DNA of 64,000 nucleotides from the NCBI GenBank assembly GCA_021818445.1, contig JAKAEB010000016.1, forward strand, positions 1-64,000, in the 5' to 3' direction. A program made the position numbers and the translations under genes. Below the pieces are notes generated by a model. It was given only the letters and a program-made list of their open reading frames with translations. It made no database searches and was not told where the DNA came from. Positions 16,511 through 25,391 of this stretch are shown piece by piece. How positions within the stretch are numbered: position 1 is the stretch's first letter; every line of letters starts with the position of its first letter. This DNA comes from Planctomycetota bacterium (GTDB taxonomy: Bacteria; Planctomycetota; Phycisphaerae; WQYP01).

Positions 16511-17938
16511 TCAGGAATCGGCGGGTGAGACAATGGCGGCTTCGGGCAGTGCGCCAATATCCCAGGCCGCCTCACCGTGGATACCCAAGTCCAGTCCTTC
16601 GACCTCCACCACCTCGGGTACCCGCAGGCCAATTGTTACCTTGACAATCCAACCAATAACCAGGGTGCCGACCGCCACGAAGGCGACCGTGCTTACCGCC
16701 GCCAGCAACTGTATTAAAAATTGATGACAATTGCCCTGTATCAGTCCCCGCACGCCATTGACGGCCGCCACCGCAAAAAGCCCGGTGAGCAGCATGCCCA
16801 GAAAGCCTCCCACGCCGTGGACGCCAAATGCATCGAGTGAATCGTCGTAGCCCAATCTGGCTTTAACCTGTACCGCCAGATAGCATGCCCCTCCAGCCAG
16901 AATGCCGATGATCGGAGATGCCCAGATGGCTACAAACCCGCAGGCCGGTGTGATGGCCACCAAACCCGCCACAATTCCCGAGGCCAGACCCAAGGTGCTC
17001 ATGCGCCGGTGGTGGACATATTCCGCCATGTTCCACGCAAAGCCGGCTGCGGCTGCCGCCACCGTGGTGTTTAGAAAGGCGATCCCCGCCAGGCCGTCCG
17101 CCGCCCCCGCTGAGCCTGCGTTGAAACCGTACCAGCCGAACCAGAGTATCCCGGCTCCCAGCAGTGTTAACGCCAGCGAACTTGGCTGCAACACATGATG
17201 GGGGTAGCCTTTTCGCCGGCCGATGAGTAACGACAGCATCAAACCGCCGACACCCGATGCAATCTCCACCACGGTTCCACCGGCAAAATCTGCCACATGG
17301 AGTTGATCCAGCCATCCGCCGCCCCACACCCAGTGAACCAGCGGGTCGTAGATGAATGTCGTCCAGAGCAGAACGAAAAGAATGAATGAACTGAATTTCA
17401 TTCGTTCCACGATTGACCCCGCGATGACGGCGGGAGTAATCATGGCAAACATTGCTTGAAACATACAGAAGACGGTTTCTGGAATGTAATGGCCACTTTG
17501 GGGTACCGCGTGGTGCGGGCCAACGCCCAGCAACAAAATATCCGCGGGATTCCATCCAATAATTCCCCCGTGGTCCTTCCCAAACCCCAGCATGTATCCA
17601 AACAGAATCCATTGCAAAATTATCAGCACAAGGGCGGAGTAGGAGTGCATCATGGTGGCGAGCACATTTTTTTTACGCACCATACCTGCATAAAAGAGCG
17701 CCAGACCGGGGATCATAAACATTACCAGCGCGGTCGATGCCATCATCCATGCGGTGCTGCCGGTGTCTATTTTGACCACCGGCAACTTGGCATGCGGCAG
17801 CGACGCGGCTACGCACGGTCCACCCGTCGCCATGCAAACGGCGACAAACAACAGCAGAAGCGTCAGTGTGCTTAAACGGCCAAACGAGAGCCTTCGCCGT
17901 GAACGCATAAAATCAGTGGGCAAAAGCCTCAAAAACAT
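16511..17938 (-). CDS. amtB: Ammonium transporter Amt (Glu/His pore pair)
   Basis: Amt/Mep/Rh family channel of about 475 aa with a signal peptide (MRSRRRLSFGRLSTL, then a hydrophobic run) and about 11 membrane helices. Typical blocks are MVRKKNVLATMMHSY, GYMLGFG, AVIAGSIVERMKF, DFAGGTVVEIASG, LWFGWYGFNAGS, ATTVAAAAAG-like and DAFGVHGVGGFLG. At the first twin-His position (E. coli His168, normally GGTVVHI) this protein has Glu (codon at 17263-17265); the second His is kept in FGVHG. The start at 17938 follows GGAGG by ten bases; 17986 and 17908 are alternatives. The glnB gene lies directly downstream. Confidence 0.93.
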   Translation of the reverse strand: MFLRLLPTDFMRSRRRLSFGRLSTLTLLLLFVAVCMATGGPCVAASLPHAKLPVVKIDTGSTAWMMASTALVMFMIPGLALFYAGMVRKKNVLATMMHSYSALVLIILQWILFGYMLGFGKDHGGIIGWNPADILLLGVGPHHAVPQSGHYIPETVFCMFQAMFAMITPAVIAGSIVERMKFSSFILFVLLWTTFIYDPLVHWVWGGGWLDQLHVADFAGGTVVEIASGVGGLMLSLLIGRRKGYPHHVLQPSSLALTLLGAGILWFGWYGFNAGSAGAADGLAGIAFLNTTVAAAAAGFAWNMAEYVHHRRMSTLGLASGIVAGLVAITPACGFVAIWASPIIGILAGGACYLAVQVKARLGYDDSLDAFGVHGVGGFLGMLLTGLFAVAAVNGVRGLIQGNCHQFLIQLLAAVSTVAFVAVGTLVIGWIVKVTIGLRVPEVVEVEGLDLGIHGEAAWDIGALPEAAIVSPADS

Positions 17939-18402
17939 CGCCAATTTTCCTCCAGCCTGCCTCAGCAACGCTGCATAATTAAACATCTATTCACGTTAAT
18001 GCTCAATATTGCGGCTATTCAATTAAGTATGCCGCATATAAAGGCAATAATGCCGTGGAATTATCAATAACTGGTCACATAAAAGCAAACATGATGACAA
18101 ATGAGGCGAATCATGCTCGTGTTAGTAGACTGTATCGGGGGCATGGGGCCTGTCCGGGTAATGACGGGGACTGTAGCAGCATGGATTTTGGCGGGCATCA
18201 GGAAGCGGGGACGAGGGCGGTTGATCGCTACCACCTTGATTGTCTGCAGGTGGGCGAATCAGCCGCTTGTTGCCATTTCCGTTGTGACAATTACCCGATT
18301 ATCGGGTTATACTCCCCACCAGCGGCATGATCATCTGTACCTCGGGTGCAGCGCCAATAGATCGCTTGGTCGGCCGAAGGACACATTTTTAGGAGCCTCG
18401 TG
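17939..18402. other. Divergent intergenic region with inverted repeats upstream of amtB
   Basis: A 460-bp region between divergent amtB and a secreted-protein gene. Near amtB there is TGCGGC (18010-18015) paired with GCCGCA (18031-18036), and the palindrome GGCAATAATGCC (18043-18054). Both lie 70-120 bp before the amtB start, where a leader structure or operator would be expected. I see no clear sigma54 -24/-12 site. The rest shows no gene. Confidence 0.4.
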
Positions 18403-20196
18403 GTGAGACAAAAACGGATAAATTGCATGGCCCAGGTATTAACGATTTCGGCGGCGTGCATAGCCGCGACCAGCGGTGCAGTTTTTGCCGCCGCCCCCAT
18501 GATTCAGTACGTTCCCCAAAATGCCATCCTGTTTGTAGGATTGGCCGGTAAATTGCCGCAGTGGCCGGGCTATCAGGGTTCCAATGCGCAGAAATTAATC
18601 AGCGAAAGTCCGCGCTTGCAAAAGCTTCTCAAAAAAATTGAAACCCCTAAAACCGCTGGCGACACGGCGGCGAATTCTTCATTTGTTTTTGGCTATCCTA
18701 TGGCACTTTACCTCACGAGTTTCAAGGGTGTAAAAGACGGCAACCCGGACGGTAATTTGGGTATTGTAATTAATGCCGGCAGTCATTGGAAACAGGTATT
18801 AAAACAGATCAGTTGGAATGGTAAACTTGTCCCCAATGAGAAACGCGGCCATGTGGGTGGATTGGTGTACGATATTATCCAACCGACGCCCAATGAAATG
18901 CAACTGCTTAAAAAAGATGCGGGCGGCAAAGACTTGGCGACCAATCCACAATACCAATCGATGGCGGCGGGGCTGGGCGACGTGTCGGCCAATGCGTGGT
19001 ATGTGGATATGCCAGAACTCAGCGCTGATTTATTAAATGCCCACTACCCTGCCAAGTTTGACGGTTTAATGCCCATGATGCGAAACGTTTACAAAGGTAT
19101 TGGCCTGAATAATTACACAGCCATTGCCGGCGGCGGTGGCTTTGTGGGGAAGAACTACGCCTACCATATGGACGCAGCCATGGTAAAAGGTGGCCATAAC
19201 GGTGTCGCAGGCCTCAAACAAATGCTCTCACTGGTGCCTGAAAATGCCGCGAGTGTGGCAACTTATCATTTTGATCTTGCTGCCATTTATAAATCACTTA
19301 TCAATGTTGGAAAGCGAGCCGGGTTTGCTGCGAAGATCAAACAGGGCGTGACACAGGCTGGCACATTGGCAGGAATCAGTCTGCGTCGCGATGTGATTGA
19401 TGCACTCGGCGGGCGTTGGGTGGACTTCAGTATCCCGACTTCGGCGGGATCTTATGCAACAGTGACTGAAAGCGTCCTGCGCCACCCGAATAAGGTATCC
19501 AATTCACTTCAGTCTATCGCGCCATTAGCGCTCATGGCTATTAACGCTGCGCGGCAGCAGAAAAACCCCAACGCACAGCCCATTACGCTGACAACCACCT
19601 CCGCAGGTAAGGATACCATCTACAGCATTCGCGGCAGTGGGTTTGTATGGTGCATTACCGGCAAACGTTTACTCATCGGTTCATCCGTTGGTGTAATCAA
19701 ATCGCAACTTAAAACCCCGAATGCAAGTATCATGGATAATCCCATCTTCTCCGCCGTCTACAAAAAGCTGGCGGCAGATCATGGCTTACACGACATCTCC
19801 TGGGTGGATTCCCGTAAGTTGATTCCCGAGTCGTACCTTTGGCTGATTAAGATTTTTCCGATGCTTGATGCGGCGTACCCGAAGGCATCGGGCATCTTCC
19901 GTGCCAGCAATATGCCGAAACTCAGCCTGCTGCAAAAATATATGCAATTTTCCAACAGCGCCCAGTGGTATACCCGGCACAACTGGCAACTGGCTATCCA
20001 TTCATCGCTGCCCGAAGGCGACTTATTGACCCCGCAGTCCGGTGCTTTTATGACGCAGTTATCCAATCCCCTGGTTGGAAAGCTGATGACGGTGTTTGTA
20101 ATAAGCGCTTTGACTTTTCGGGAGGCAGTGCCGGCGACGACACCTCAAAACCCTGCACAACAGCAGCCGGCACCTGCACCGGCAGGCACGCCGTGA
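18403..20196 (+). CDS. Large secreted hypothetical protein
   Basis: A 597-aa exported protein with a signal peptide (MAQVLTISAACIAATSGAVFA inside the first 30 residues) and a mature start APMIQYVPQNAILFVGLAGKL. The mature part is rich in Ala, Gly, Lys and Asn with alternating beta-like segments. It ends in a Gln/Pro/Ala tail (QQQPAPAPAG) that looks disordered. The early PQNAILFVG segment is reminiscent of DUF3352-type periplasmic proteins, but I do not claim membership. The GTG at 18403 is favoured because AGGAG lies seven bases upstream; a GTG one codon earlier is possible. The gene stands alone. Confidence 0.7.
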   Translation: MRQKRINCMAQVLTISAACIAATSGAVFAAAPMIQYVPQNAILFVGLAGKLPQWPGYQGSNAQKLISESPRLQKLLKKIETPKTAGDTAANSSFVFGYPMALYLTSFKGVKDGNPDGNLGIVINAGSHWKQVLKQISWNGKLVPNEKRGHVGGLVYDIIQPTPNEMQLLKKDAGGKDLATNPQYQSMAAGLGDVSANAWYVDMPELSADLLNAHYPAKFDGLMPMMRNVYKGIGLNNYTAIAGGGGFVGKNYAYHMDAAMVKGGHNGVAGLKQMLSLVPENAASVATYHFDLAAIYKSLINVGKRAGFAAKIKQGVTQAGTLAGISLRRDVIDALGGRWVDFSIPTSAGSYATVTESVLRHPNKVSNSLQSIAPLALMAINAARQQKNPNAQPITLTTTSAGKDTIYSIRGSGFVWCITGKRLLIGSSVGVIKSQLKTPNASIMDNPIFSAVYKKLAADHGLHDISWVDSRKLIPESYLWLIKIFPMLDAAYPKASGIFRASNMPKLSLLQKYMQFSNSAQWYTRHNWQLAIHSSLPEGDLLTPQSGAFMTQLSNPLVGKLMTVFVISALTFREAVPATTPQNPAQQQPAPAPAGTP

Positions 20197-20244
20197 GCCA
20201 AACCCGATTGCTGTTGAACTTCGTTCAGTTGCGAGAACACTGAA

Positions 20245-20718
20245 TCAAGGCGATTCCGGATCATTGGCGCAGCGCTCTATGTGCTCCATTGGATAGTGTG
20301 GTCCGTTCGTGCTACGCATGCCCGGGCAGCGGACGGCGGCGTTTGCCCAGCTTTGCTCGCTTTGGATATTTTGCTTCCAGAATGGCCACGTGCGGCATTG
20401 TGTGGGGCGCACCGCATAAATACTGCATTTGGCTTTTCCGTCGGCACGCTCTAAAAAAATACAGTCAAAATTGGCATGTTCGGTCAGGCTGATACCACCG
20501 GGCAACTGCCGCAAATATTTTCGGGCAAACGTTTCGATGTCCAGTCCCAAAAACTGGCTGATCTGCAGAATGTCATGATCCGACACCCAGACATAACCCG
20601 GCCCTCCGGAGCAGCAATTGCCGCACTGCGTGCAATTAAAATACAGTCCCTTTTCGTACCAAGGTGCCGGCGGTTGGCCAAAAATACTCAGTTTATGTCG
20701 TAGCGACTTTTTCTTCAC
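20245..20718 (-). CDS. YkgJ-family zinc/iron-chelating Cys-cluster protein
   Basis: A 157-aa protein of the YkgJ (CxxCxxCC) family. The signature FNCTQCGNCC follows a short N-terminus. It is followed by VSDHDILQISQFLGL, CIFLERADGKAKCSIYAVRPTQCRTWPFW and a last Cys in VRCPG, giving eight or more Cys for metal binding. The biochemical role of the family is not settled; some members act in Fe-S or methylation contexts. The start is GTG with no good ribosome binding site. It is convergent with the secreted hypothetical gene. Confidence 0.88.
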   Translation of the reverse strand: MKKKSLRHKLSIFGQPPAPWYEKGLYFNCTQCGNCCSGGPGYVWVSDHDILQISQFLGLDIETFARKYLRQLPGGISLTEHANFDCIFLERADGKAKCSIYAVRPTQCRTWPFWKQNIQSEQSWANAAVRCPGMRSTNGPHYPMEHIERCANDPESP

Positions 20719-20953
20719 AGACGAATCTTAATGCAATCTATCGGCAGTTAACAACGGCGTTTGGTTTTTCCGATTCAAGAAAAAGCCCACTCGCGCCGTT
20801 TTAACTTCCCTCATGACGTTGCGATGGCGAAGCGACAGGTTTAGAACACTCCGGCCGGCCATGCGAGAGTCCGGCATAGACTCGTCAGAGAATATCTTTA
20901 TGCGCTTTGACGCGCCGGCATCTTTTACGGTGGTGTTCACCTGTGCGCAGGTT

Positions 20954-20970
20954 ACAATCACTGTGATTGT
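20954..20970. promoter_or_regulatory. Palindrome ACAATCA-CTG-TGATTGT, candidate operator
   Basis: A perfect 7-bp inverted repeat with a 3-bp centre, 61 bp before the first PLDc_N mini-gene. The size and spacing fit a dimeric repressor or activator site. The regulator is unknown. Confidence 0.4.
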
Positions 20971-21031
20971 GGAGTGTGGGCAACCTGTTGTTTCGCCCCT
21001 GCCGGAGTCTTTTTTACAGGGAGTACACGCC

Positions 21032-21208
21032 ATGGGACTTTTGTGGCTTCTCATATCCATTGCCGAACTAATATTATTTATCTACTGCATCATCGATATT
21101 ATTGGCAAGGCGAAATCGACCGGCTGGAAGGTATTGTGGGTTGTCGTCATCCTGATATTTCCGGTGATCGGCTCGATCGTGTACATCCTGCTTGGTAAGA
21201 ATTCCTGA
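21032..21208 (+). CDS. PLDc_N-domain small membrane protein, copy 1
   Basis: A 58-aa protein with two membrane helices, LLWLLISIAELILFIYCIIDII and VLWVVVILIFPVIGSIVYILLG. They are joined by a short basic loop GKAKSTGWK and end in GKNS. This is the phospholipase D N-terminal (PLDc_N) pattern found alone in many short bacterial proteins; no PLD catalytic HKD motif exists here. AGGGAG lies a few bases upstream of the ATG. It forms a tandem pair with the next gene. Confidence 0.8.
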   Translation: MGLLWLLISIAELILFIYCIIDIIGKAKSTGWKVLWVVVILIFPVIGSIVYILLGKNS

Positions 21209-21303
21209 TTCAGCGGTCACTCCGGCGATGCCGAAATCGCACGGCCGTATCCAATCGTCTGCTCTGCCCGCCTATACGTCTATTCCGGAAGGATGGTGAC
21301 TCT

Positions 21304-21495
21304 ATGCTTCATATGATTTTTTTTCTGCCCCTGATGATCTTCGGATTTATCGTTCTGCTGATTCAGATTGCCTGCCTCATCAGTGTAGCGACCAAACCGA
21401 AAGATGCCGGTTGGAAGGTGGTATGGGCGCTGATTATCCTGTTTTTTCCATTGCTGGGCAGCCTGATTTATATCCTGGTGGGCAGAAATATTTAG
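21304..21495 (+). CDS. PLDc_N-domain small membrane protein, copy 2
   Basis: A 63-aa paralogue of the preceding protein. It has helix 1 FFLPLMIFGFIVLLIQIACL, loop KPKDAGWK, and helix 2 VVWALIILFFPLLGSLIYILVG, ending GRNI. The shared GWKVVW/GWKVLW and FP..GS..YIL.G pattern shows a recent or maintained tandem duplication. GGAAGGA lies upstream. It is 95 bp from copy 1 and convergent with the histidine phosphatase gene. Small PLDc_N proteins have been linked to envelope stress or antimicrobial peptides in other bacteria, but no function is assigned here. Confidence 0.8.
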   Translation: MLHMIFFLPLMIFGFIVLLIQIACLISVATKPKDAGWKVVWALIILFFPLLGSLIYILVGRNI

Positions 21496-21554
21496 CAACC
21501 GTGGTGCGGCAGCGTTTCCGTCATTGGCCGCATGGAGAGGTCCATTCATCCCCC

Positions 21555-22235
21555 CTACACAGACGGCGTACTCGCGGTGTCTTCCGCCACCTTGCCCGAA
21601 AGCACGCCAGCATCAAACAGCCCCGTCAGATACCAGCCATCTTTACGCGGCTCAACGATCACAATCAGGCCGTTCGTAAGTGGAAAACGCCTCGGCGTTC
21701 CCGTCGGTAAGCCCAGGATGTGCCAGATTACATGTTTCATCACGCCGCCATGTGAAACGGCCAGCACGTCGGCACCCGCATGCTGTTTTGCCATCTTCTC
21801 GAGTATTGCCGAAACTCTTTGCCAAAGGTGTTCATCGCTTTCCACCCCTGGCACACCCGTCCAGTCCGCCAAATCACCATACTCCACCAACCGACTACCG
21901 TTGGCGGTTCGGGCAGTTCGAACTTCCTCCCACGTTTTACCCTCAAATTCGCCCAGATCGCGCTCGCGCAATTCTGGCGTGGTGGATACCGCAATCCCCA
22001 ACTGTTCACCAATTACATGGGCGGTCTGGCTGGCACGCGGAAGATCGCTTGCGTAAACCGCCGCAAACGGCGTATTGCGGCGCGTTTGCGCGAGCCAGTC
22101 CGCCAAAAATTTGGCCTGCGCGTACCCCACCGCATTAAGCTCGGTGGGGGTATGTCCTTGGATTCTTCGCTGCCTGTTCCAGTCGGTCTGGCCGTGACGC
22201 ACCAGCCAGATACGCGTTGCTGAATCGGTCGTCAT
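21555..22235 (-). CDS. Histidine phosphatase (phosphoglycerate mutase-like)
   Basis: A 226-aa member of the branch-2-like histidine phosphatase group (GpmB/CobC type). The catalytic RHG box is in WLVRHGQTDWNRQRRIQGH, and the second His is in VSHGGVMKHVIWHILG. Middle conserved parts are ASDLPRASQTAH and ELRERDLGEFEG. Substrates in this family range from 3-phosphoglycerate to alpha-ribazole phosphate and cannot be told by eye. The downstream end faces the PLDc_N pair. The epimerase gene lies 26 bp upstream on the same strand, so the two may be co-transcribed. Confidence 0.88.
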   Translation of the reverse strand: MTTDSATRIWLVRHGQTDWNRQRRIQGHTPTELNAVGYAQAKFLADWLAQTRRNTPFAAVYASDLPRASQTAHVIGEQLGIAVSTTPELRERDLGEFEGKTWEEVRTARTANGSRLVEYGDLADWTGVPGVESDEHLWQRVSAILEKMAKQHAGADVLAVSHGGVMKHVIWHILGLPTGTPRRFPLTNGLIVIVEPRKDGWYLTGLFDAGVLSGKVAEDTASTPSV

Positions 22236-22261
22236 TATTGTTAAGTCTCCATGATATTAAA

Positions 22262-23218
22262 TCAAATGAGGCGGTTTTCCTTCAGCCAGACGATAAAACG
22301 CTGCAATCCTTCGTGCACGTGCACCTTGGGTTCATATCCCAATTCGCGCCGCGCCAGCGAAATATCCGCGTAGGTAATTTTGGGTTCCGACGCCGGCGCT
22401 GGCACGGGATGAATCCGTGCGGACTTACCAAGTATTTTTTCCAGTGTCTTGACGAACTCGGTATTTTCCACCGGATTGCCGCAACCCAAATTAAATATCC
22501 GGTACCCCTTTGGTGTATCGAGCGCTGCGAGAAAACCATCGATGATGTCATCTATGAACGTCCAGTCACGTTTGAGTTTGCCGCCGTCAAAAAGCGTCAA
22601 TTCTCTGCCGGCCAGGATGTCCAATGTCCACTGCCACGGCATCATATCAGGCCGTCCATGCGGGCCGTACACATTAAAAAACCGCAGCACCGTTACCGGC
22701 ATGGAAAAAATGTGACTGTAGGAATGGCCAAAAATCTCCATCGCACGCTTACTTGCCGGATATGCGGCAAGCGGGCGATCAGCCGGTGCGGACTCTGAAA
22801 ATGGCACGGGCGTTGATTGTCCATAAACTGAGCCGGTGGAAGCCAGCAGCATATGAACTGGGCCTTGTCGGCGGGCGGCTTCAAACAGATTTACCGACCC
22901 ATGCACATTTACGGTGGAATACAGCGACGGATTTTTTACGCTGTAGCGAACCGACGCCATTGCGCCTATGTGGGCCACTGCCGAAAATTGATGATCATCA
23001 AATAACCGATTCACGGCCGGGGCATCGCAAAAATCGCAGGCTGCAAAGCTGAATCGTGAATGCTGCTCAAGTGCGTGTAAATTGCGCCGCTTGTGCTCAA
23101 CGGCATAGTAATCATTAAGATTATCCATGCCGACGATCTCATCGCCACGCTGCAACAGTTTGAGGCTTAATCTCGATCCAATAAATCCGGCGGCTCCGGT
23201 GACCAGTATTTTCGCCAT
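22262..23218 (-). CDS. NAD-dependent nucleotide-sugar epimerase (UDP-glucuronate 4-epimerase type)
   Basis: Extended short-chain dehydrogenase of 318 aa. It has the Rossmann motif TGAAGFIGS at the N-terminus, the catalytic YPASK motif preceded by STGSVYGQS, and the family stretch RFFNVYGPHGRPDMMPWQWT, typical of UDP-glucuronate 4-epimerases (CapI/WbnF group). It probably supplies a uronic or other hexose for capsule or lipopolysaccharide. It is followed by the histidine phosphatase and preceded 26 bp away by deoC, all on the minus strand. Substrate assignment is inferred. Confidence 0.85.
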   Translation of the reverse strand: MAKILVTGAAGFIGSRLSLKLLQRGDEIVGMDNLNDYYAVEHKRRNLHALEQHSRFSFAACDFCDAPAVNRLFDDHQFSAVAHIGAMASVRYSVKNPSLYSTVNVHGSVNLFEAARRQGPVHMLLASTGSVYGQSTPVPFSESAPADRPLAAYPASKRAMEIFGHSYSHIFSMPVTVLRFFNVYGPHGRPDMMPWQWTLDILAGRELTLFDGGKLKRDWTFIDDIIDGFLAALDTPKGYRIFNLGCGNPVENTEFVKTLEKILGKSARIHPVPAPASEPKITYADISLARRELGYEPKVHVHEGLQRFIVWLKENRLI

Positions 23219-23244
23219 GCTATGTCAATCCTTCTTACTACCAA

Positions 23245-24093
23245 CTATTCGTGAGGTTTAACCATGCCGGCCTGACGCAAAATATCCACACTTGCCGAGC
23301 AGCCGAGCCGGTCCGCGCCGGCGTCGAGCATTTTGACGGCATCCGCAACCGTGCGGATTGAACCCGAGGCTTTGACTTTCAGCGGGCCGGCGTGCTTCTT
23401 TAACAGCCGCACTGCCTCGACCGTCGCACCTCCGGCGGGATGAAAGCCTGTGCTGGTTTTAACAAAATCGGCACCGCCACTGATGGCCGCCTCACAGCCC
23501 ATGGCAATTTGCTGCTCGCTTAATAAAGCGGTTTCCAATATCACCTTGACGACCGTTTGGCTCCATACGCTTCGCGCCGAGCGTACGACCTCCATCACTT
23601 CCTCGCGGGCATCGGCAATATGGCCGTCAAGCAGCAGGGGCAGAAATATGACCATATCAATTTCGTTGCAGCCATCTTTAACGCAACTTGATGCCTCCAC
23701 CGCCTTCACGGTAGTGCGGTTGGCTCCAAGAGGAAAACCGACGCAGCCCGCGACATTCGGTAATTCTTCGACTGGTCGGTGATGTTGGGCGGCAAGTTCG
23801 GCAAGCGTGTCAGACGCCAGACGCACCCAGCGGGGATTAACACAAACCGCAGCGAACCGATATTCAAAAGCCTGAACCGCCAACTGACGTATGTCCTCCG
23901 CCCTCGCTTCCGCTTTGAGCAAGGTGTGGTCGATGCGCCCGGCCAGTTCGATTGGTGCCAACGGGGAAAGATTACCGTATTGAATACTGATGGCTCCTCC
24001 TTGAGTTTCACAACCTTCCAACGTTCCATGGTTATAAACGATGAGCGGCGGATTTTCCTGCGTCAAACCGGCCGATAATTTTCGAGGTTGCAT
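23245..24093 (-). CDS. deoC: Deoxyribose-phosphate aldolase
   Basis: Class I aldolase that splits 2-deoxyribose-5-phosphate into glyceraldehyde-3-phosphate and acetaldehyde in nucleoside salvage. Conserved parts are IDHTLLKAEA, VCVNPRWV, CVGFPLGANRT, GCNEIDMVI, the Schiff-base segment FVKTSTGF and the proton-relay segment VKASGSIRT. The start at 24093 (MQPRKLSAG) gives 282 aa, with an N-terminal extension of about 50 residues compared with the E. coli enzyme. It is divergent from the UVR-motif gene. Confidence 0.93.
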   Translation of the reverse strand: MQPRKLSAGLTQENPPLIVYNHGTLEGCETQGGAISIQYGNLSPLAPIELAGRIDHTLLKAEARAEDIRQLAVQAFEYRFAAVCVNPRWVRLASDTLAELAAQHHRPVEELPNVAGCVGFPLGANRTTVKAVEASSCVKDGCNEIDMVIFLPLLLDGHIADAREEVMEVVRSARSVWSQTVVKVILETALLSEQQIAMGCEAAISGGADFVKTSTGFHPAGGATVEAVRLLKKHAGPLKVKASGSIRTVADAVKMLDAGADRLGCSASVDILRQAGMVKPHE

Positions 24094-24176
24094 AGATTGA
24101 CCGCCAGCCTGAGGCAGATAATTTTTAAATTGGCAAAATTTATTCAAGTTCCAGATGCAACTTACCATCCATCGAC

Positions 24177-24182
24177 TATAAT
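24177..24182 (+). promoter_or_regulatory. Consensus -10 (TATAAT) before the UVR-motif gene
   Basis: A perfect TATAAT lies 55 bp before the ATG at 24238 in an AT-rich divergent region shared with deoC. I find no good -35 at the correct distance, so the promoter is only tentative. Confidence 0.4.
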
Positions 24183-24237
24183 CCTCTTAGCGTACCTCGA
24201 TGATCTGTTTGTTCTGAAAGGTCGGGAGGATTGTGCC

Positions 24238-25137
24238 ATGCGACGACACACTGAAAACTCTACGAATTCCAGCGGAGTCGATATTTCTGCGGCTCTGACG
24301 GGTTGGAGTTATCAGCCTGGCGAGGTGAATGTCCGCCAGATACGTGGTGATGACGGACGACGAAAGATTCAACTCCGCCTCGACCTTGGATTACTGCAGA
24401 TGGAAACCACCGGTCGCCCCGATGGAAAGAAGCCCCATAACTGCGTGAGCGAACTCGACTACCAACTCCGCCGCAAGCGTGCCTTCGAGCGAAAACATGA
24501 ATCGGCGGCACCGTTCCAGATTTCCCATGCGGATGTTCGGGCGCTGCGGGAAGAATCTGGCATGTACTACCATCGATATGTATCATTTTTTGTGCTGGGG
24601 AACTATCGGGCTGTCATTCGAGATACCCAGCATAACTTGGACATACTCGATCTTTGTCGCACATCGGCGCGCAACCCGCATGATCGTCACGCATTGGAAC
24701 ATCACCGCCCGCATGTGCTGATGATGCAGGGGCGGGCAAGGGCCTGTGCGGCGCTGAAACAAGGATATATGGGTTCGGCACTGGCGTTTTTACGCGGGGC
24801 GCTGAAACAAATCGAACAGTGCATCTCGCGTGAGTCGCACCAACCGGTCGACATTAAATTCTCGGCCGAGGCCCGCATACTGATGCACCTGATTCAGGAT
24901 ATCAAGCGCCAGCTTCCGACCGACCCGCGCGAGGAGCTCCAGCAGTTGCTCAACAAGGCTCTGCAGAGTGAAAATTTTGAAGAGGCAGCCGCTCTGCGTG
25001 ATCAGATCATGGCCATGGAAACGATGTGCAGTGTAGAGCGTCCATCCGAACCCGCTAAACCGGCCCGACGCACACGGTCCAATTCACCCCCCAACCCGGA
25101 TACCCGCCCACCGCAGAATCCGCACGGGGATGAATGA
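24238..25137 (+). CDS. UVR-motif (UvrB/UvrC) domain protein
   Basis: A 299-aa soluble protein of unknown function. The only recognisable unit is a C-terminal UVR helical hairpin, LLNKALQSENFEEAAALRDQ, the UvrB-UvrC/McsA interaction motif. It is followed by a Pro/Arg-rich disordered tail. Upstream, KIQLRLDLGLLQMETTGRPDG and the Tyr/His-rich YYHRYVSFFVLGNYRAVIRDT form a conserved-looking core. The ATG at 24238 follows GGGAGGA by about seven bases; an earlier ATG at 24088 overlaps deoC and is unlikely. It could be a stress-response adaptor; no partner is encoded nearby. Confidence 0.7.
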   Translation: MRRHTENSTNSSGVDISAALTGWSYQPGEVNVRQIRGDDGRRKIQLRLDLGLLQMETTGRPDGKKPHNCVSELDYQLRRKRAFERKHESAAPFQISHADVRALREESGMYYHRYVSFFVLGNYRAVIRDTQHNLDILDLCRTSARNPHDRHALEHHRPHVLMMQGRARACAALKQGYMGSALAFLRGALKQIEQCISRESHQPVDIKFSAEARILMHLIQDIKRQLPTDPREELQQLLNKALQSENFEEAAALRDQIMAMETMCSVERPSEPAKPARRTRSNSPPNPDTRPPQNPHGDE

Positions 25138-25391
25138 TGTCAGCCAGGCTCGAAATCCGTACGGCACAGAGATGGCCCCTTTGCACAAAATCCTGCCCAG
25201 CCGATTGAAGTGAGTTGCTGCGATATTCGCATTGGGCTGTCGTTTAATGCCCAGGGTACGCCGGTCGAAGAACTCGGATGCCGCAACGATCATAACGCTT
25301 ACCCGCCCTGATGCCGCCTGAAGGGCAACGCCTGTCCCTTTCGCCACACCGTTTTTTGCAGTATCGTGAAAACAGGTTTCAGGAGCGTTTG

